Assembly: GCA_900547505.1 (NCBI GenBank)
Contig: URGY01000075.1
Coordinates: 1-8,134, forward strand
DNA from: an uncultured Collinsella sp.
GTDB taxonomy: Bacteria; Actinomycetota; Coriobacteriia; Coriobacteriales; Coriobacteriaceae
Length of the DNA stretch: 8,134 bases
Direction: 5' to 3'
The stretch's first letter is position 1; each line of letters starts with the position of its first letter. The notes under the pieces were generated by a model. The model did no database searches, was not told the DNA's origin, and worked only from the letters and a program-made list of their open reading frames with translations. Positions 6,409 to 8,134 of this stretch are shown here, in pieces. The translations under genes were made by a program, and so were the position numbers.

Positions 6409-7389
6409 CTACTCGTCCAGAGCGGAAAGATCGATGCCCAGAGCCTCGGCCATCTCGTCGTTCTTGACGACGACCAGGTCTTTGCTTGAGAGGTGCTTGA
6501 TCGCCATGTCCTCGGGCTTGGCTTCGCCCTTCAGGATCTTGACGGCCATCTCGCCTGCGGCGTAGCCCAGATCCTCGTAGTTGATGGAGAGGGTGAACAG
6601 GCCGCCGGCCTTGCACATGCCCTCCTCGCCGGTCACGAAGGGAAGCTTGTTCTCCTTGCAGATCTGACCGACCTGCGAGGCGCCCGCGGCGATGGTGTTG
6701 TCGGTGGGGGAGTAGAGCGCGTCGACCTTGCCCACGGCAGACTCGACGACGGACTGAATCTCGTTGGAGCTCGAGACGGTGAAGTCAGTGTACTCGAGGC
6801 CCAGCTTGTCGAGCTCTTTCTTGGCGGCCTTGATCTGGACGTCGGAGTTGGACTCGGCGGTGCAGTAGAGCAGGCCGACCTTCTTTACGTCGGGCAGGAC
6901 CTTCTGCATCATCTCGAGCTGCTCGGCGACCGGGGTGAGGTCGGAAGCGCCCGTGACGTTGGTGCCCGGCTTGTCGTTGTCCTGTACCAGGCCGGAGGCG
7001 GCGTAGTCGGTGATGGCGCAGCCCACGATGGGGATATCCGCCGTGGCACCGGCAGCAGCCTGTGCGGCGGGCGTGGCGATGGCGTAGATCAGGTCGACGC
7101 CATCGCCCACGAACTTGTCGGCGATGGACTTACACGTGGACTGGTCGTTCTGGGCGTTCTTCTGGTCGATCTTGACCTTAAGGCCGCTCTCCTTGATGGC
7201 CTTGACAAAGCCGTCGTTGGCGGCATCGAGTGCGGAGTGCTCGGTGAGCTGCAGAACGCCGATGGTGTAGTCGGAACCGGCGGCAGCAGAGCCGGAACCA
7301 GAGTTGCCGCCGCATCCGGCGAGCGGGGCGAGCGCGAGCAGGCCGGCGGAGACCAGAAGGCTCCTGCGGCTGATGGTGATGTCCTTCAT
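6409..7389 (-). CDS. ABC transporter substrate-binding lipoprotein (ABC_sub_bind/TrpX-like)
   Basis: A 326-residue extracytoplasmic binding protein, lipid-anchored at Cys26 through the lipobox LAGC (23-26). The leader MKDITISRRSLLVSAGLLAL holds an SRRSLL pattern, so export could be by Tat rather than Sec. After a Gly/Ser linker the two-lobed fold begins at YTIGVLQLTEHSALDAANDGF, with DLIYAIATPAAQAAAG, IPIVGCAITD, KVGLLYCTAESNS, DALYSPTDNTIAAGA and FVTGEEGMCKAGGLFTLSIN, all characteristic of the ABC_sub_bind family. Characterised relatives bind aromatic amino acids, but the ligand here is open. I chose the ATG at 7387-7389 rather than the upstream TTG (7435-7437), because it opens the signal sequence directly and has GGGGGT 6 bases upstream. 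It is first in the operon with the permease and ATPase, and it ends in TAG. Confidence 0.93.
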   Translation of the reverse strand: MKDITISRRSLLVSAGLLALAPLAGCGGNSGSGSAAAGSDYTIGVLQLTEHSALDAANDGFVKAIKESGLKVKIDQKNAQNDQSTCKSIADKFVGDGVDLIYAIATPAAQAAAGATADIPIVGCAITDYAASGLVQDNDKPGTNVTGASDLTPVAEQLEMMQKVLPDVKKVGLLYCTAESNSDVQIKAAKKELDKLGLEYTDFTVSSSNEIQSVVESAVGKVDALYSPTDNTIAAGASQVGQICKENKLPFVTGEEGMCKAGGLFTLSINYEDLGYAAGEMAVKILKGEAKPEDMAIKHLSSKDLVVVKNDEMAEALGIDLSALDE

Positions 7390-7395
7390 ATCATT

Positions 7396-7401
7396 ACCCC
7401 C
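7396..7401 (-). promoter_or_regulatory. Ribosome binding site for the binding-protein gene
   Basis: The minus strand reads GGGGGT, 6 bases before the ATG at 7387-7389. It is an imperfect but acceptable match, and it fixes the start at the signal peptide rather than 48 bases upstream. Confidence 0.55.
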
Positions 7402-7421
7402 AGTATAAAAATGTCTGGAAA

Positions 7422-7447
7422 CACTGCACTGGGACAAAGTGCAAGTG
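7422..7447 (-). promoter_or_regulatory. Inverted repeat at the predicted transcription start, candidate operator
   Basis: TGCACT (7425-7430) and AGTGCA (7438-7443) are perfect 6-bp arms around a 7-base centre. With one extra base on one side, the arms extend to CACTGCACT and AGTGCAAGTG. It lies immediately downstream of the candidate -10 box and upstream of the binding-protein start. A repressor site or a 5'-end RNA hairpin are both possible. Confidence 0.4.
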
Positions 7448-7449
7448 GA

Positions 7450-7480
7450 ACTATAGTAGCGCTGATGTCCATTTTTACAA
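7450..7480 (-). promoter_or_regulatory. Candidate promoter of the ABC importer operon
   Basis: On the minus strand TATAGT (7450-7455) is a good -10 match (5 of 6). TTGTAA (7475-7480) is a moderate -35 (4 of 6), but the 19-base spacer is long. An A-rich stretch lies just upstream (7493-7500). It is the best sigma-70-like candidate in the 160-base gap before the binding-protein gene. Confidence 0.35.
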
Positions 7481-7507
7481 CAGCCTGGCGGGTTTTTTAA
7501 TACAGAA

Positions 7508-7540
7508 TCGGATGGGCGGTACGGGTAGTCGAATGGGCGG
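7508..7540 (-). repeat. Pair of 12-bp direct repeats 21 bp apart
   Basis: On the plus strand TCGGATGGGCGG (7508-7519) and TCGAATGGGCGG (7529-7540) match at 11 of 12 bases, with starts exactly 21 bp apart, about two helical turns. They lie between the regulator's stop codon and the candidate importer promoter. That arrangement fits a direct-repeat protein-binding site, but two short G-rich copies could also be chance. Confidence 0.4.
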
Positions 7541-7549
7541 CGGAGGGTC

Positions 7550-8087
7550 TTATGCGGCGGAGGAGGCGTCGTCCTCGTCCAGGGCGGCGAAGAGCTTCTT
7601 GCCGTCGAGCAGGCGCGTGCTGACGTTTCTCATACGGGCGATCTCGACGGTGCGCAGCGTATCGTCGGTGCCTCGGGCGTCGTAGACCGTTCCCAGCAGA
7701 TACGAGATGCCATCGCGCTGCCTGATGGCAAAGGGACGGAGTGTCATCCGTGCTGCTTCGGTTTCGCCGCGTGTCGTGACGCTCGAAATATCAAAACTCA
7801 CCGTGGTTCCGTGGTCGATGGCCTGCTCGACAAGCTCGCACGTGGCGATGCGCTTGATGGGCGTGCGTGTTGCCTTGGTAGCCTTGCTGCCTGCGCTTGG
7901 AGCGGGTTCGGGTGTATCGAGGTAGCCGCGAACGTCGGCGCTCGCCATGGCAACTAAGTGCTGCGCCATGCTCTTGCGGATAGCGATAGGCGTGGAGCGG
8001 TTGCGCATGACCATACCGTGGAGCCGGATGATCTCTTCATCGGTGAGCGGGCGGGTAAGAAGTTTGTAGCCCACGCCGCGTTTGTAC
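7550..8087 (-). CDS. WYL-domain transcriptional regulator, 5'-truncated
   Basis: The C-terminal 178 genuine residues of a DeoR/YafY-type regulator. The N-terminal winged-helix DNA-binding domain is lost at the contig end. The first 15 residues of the open frame (MQRSLVGSEMCIRDR) are adapter translation. The fragment opens with GVGYKLLTRPLTDEEIIRL, typical of the stretch joining helix-turn-helix to WYL domain. A helical region and a low-complexity Ala/Pro/Lys linker (about 57-76) follow. The WYL domain (about 83-156) includes a VSFDI strand, a LRPFAI segment, ISYLLGTVYD (in place of the name-giving W-Y-L) and TVEIARMRNV (the 'FRLDRI' equivalent). WYL domains sense small ligands or nucleic-acid fragments. 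It reads toward the ABC operon with a 160-base gap, so it might regulate that operon, but this is only positional. No hairpin terminator is evident after its TAA stop. Confidence 0.8.
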
Positions 8088-8134
8088 CTGTCTCTTATAC
8101 ACATCTCCGAGCCCACGAGACTACGCTGCATCTC
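8088..8134 (+). other. Untrimmed Nextera Read 2/i7/P7 adapter (artefact)
   Basis: Bases 8088-8121 are the reverse complement of the Nextera Read 2 transposase adapter, starting with the 19-bp Tn5 mosaic end (8088-8106). Bases 8122-8129 (TACGCTGC) occupy the i7 position and, from memory, match index N721. ATCTC (8130-8134) begins the P7 flow-cell sequence. It is not genomic. On the minus strand it creates the spurious leader VGSEMCIRDR on the regulator. Confidence 0.98.

Noticed and set aside
7390..7437. Extension of the binding protein to an upstream TTG (16 extra residues)
   Set aside because: It would bury the signal peptide behind a polar stretch and lacks a spaced ribosome binding site. 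The ATG at 7387-7389 has one.
6493..7500. Plus-strand 335-codon frame opposite the binding-protein gene
   Set aside because: It is a repetitive Gly/Val/Leu/Asp translation caused by codon bias on the other strand. The minus-strand lipoprotein accounts for the sequence.
7390..7549. T-box or other riboswitch controlling the amino acid importer
   Set aside because: The gap is only 160 bases with no T-box core or terminator/antiterminator pair that I can identify.
23..8106. Composite transposon or mobile element bounded by 19-bp inverted repeats
   Set aside because: The repeats are the Tn5 mosaic ends of Nextera adapters, flanked outward by index and flow-cell sequence. There is no transposase or target duplication.

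Overview
This window looks like a complete short-read assembly contig from a high-GC, Gram-positive anaerobe, most likely a Collinsella-like member of the Coriobacteriia. That assignment is inference. It rests on GC-rich coding sequence, strong AGGAGG-type ribosome binding sites, a lipoprotein solute-binding protein, and a surface 5'-nucleotidase ending in an LAATGD sortase signal of the kind seen in Coriobacteriia. Both contig ends are untrimmed Illumina Nextera adapter (1-41 and 8088-8134, each including an 8-base index). Only 42-8087 is biological sequence. The two genes at the edges are cut off and run into adapter-derived nonsense residues.

All six genes lie on the minus strand. In transcription order (right to left) they are: (1) a 5'-truncated WYL-domain transcriptional regulator (7550-8087); (2) a three-gene ABC importer of the TrpXYZ-like/ABC_sub_bind class, made of a lipoprotein binding protein (6409-7389), a membrane permease (5281-6204) and an ATPase (4494-5288); (3) a secreted, cell-wall-anchored 5'-nucleotidase/metallophosphatase (2312-4336); (4) a small MscS-type mechanosensitive channel (1415-2182); (5) a 3'-truncated cytosolic protein joining a ParB-like N-terminal region to a BMP/PnrA-like ligand-binding domain (42-1321).

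The ABC importer appears to be one operon. Permease and ATPase genes overlap, and a strong hairpin sits in the 204-base gap after the binding-protein gene, which would give more binding protein than membrane components. A weak promoter with an inverted repeat at the predicted transcription start lies upstream of the binding protein. The nucleotidase, channel and BMP-like genes are separated by terminator-like hairpins and are probably separate transcription units. A purine or nucleoside theme (nucleotidase plus PnrA-like domain) is possible but unproven.

The most interesting non-coding signal is a family of three 40-base hairpins (1377-1416, 4401-4440, 4456-4495). Their stems differ by paired changes while an apical CTGTCCC core stays constant. 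Two of them begin exactly at a gene's stop codon. I found no convincing undescribed multi-gene system. The apparent 19-bp terminal inverted repeats of the window are the Tn5 mosaic ends of the library kit, not a native transposon.
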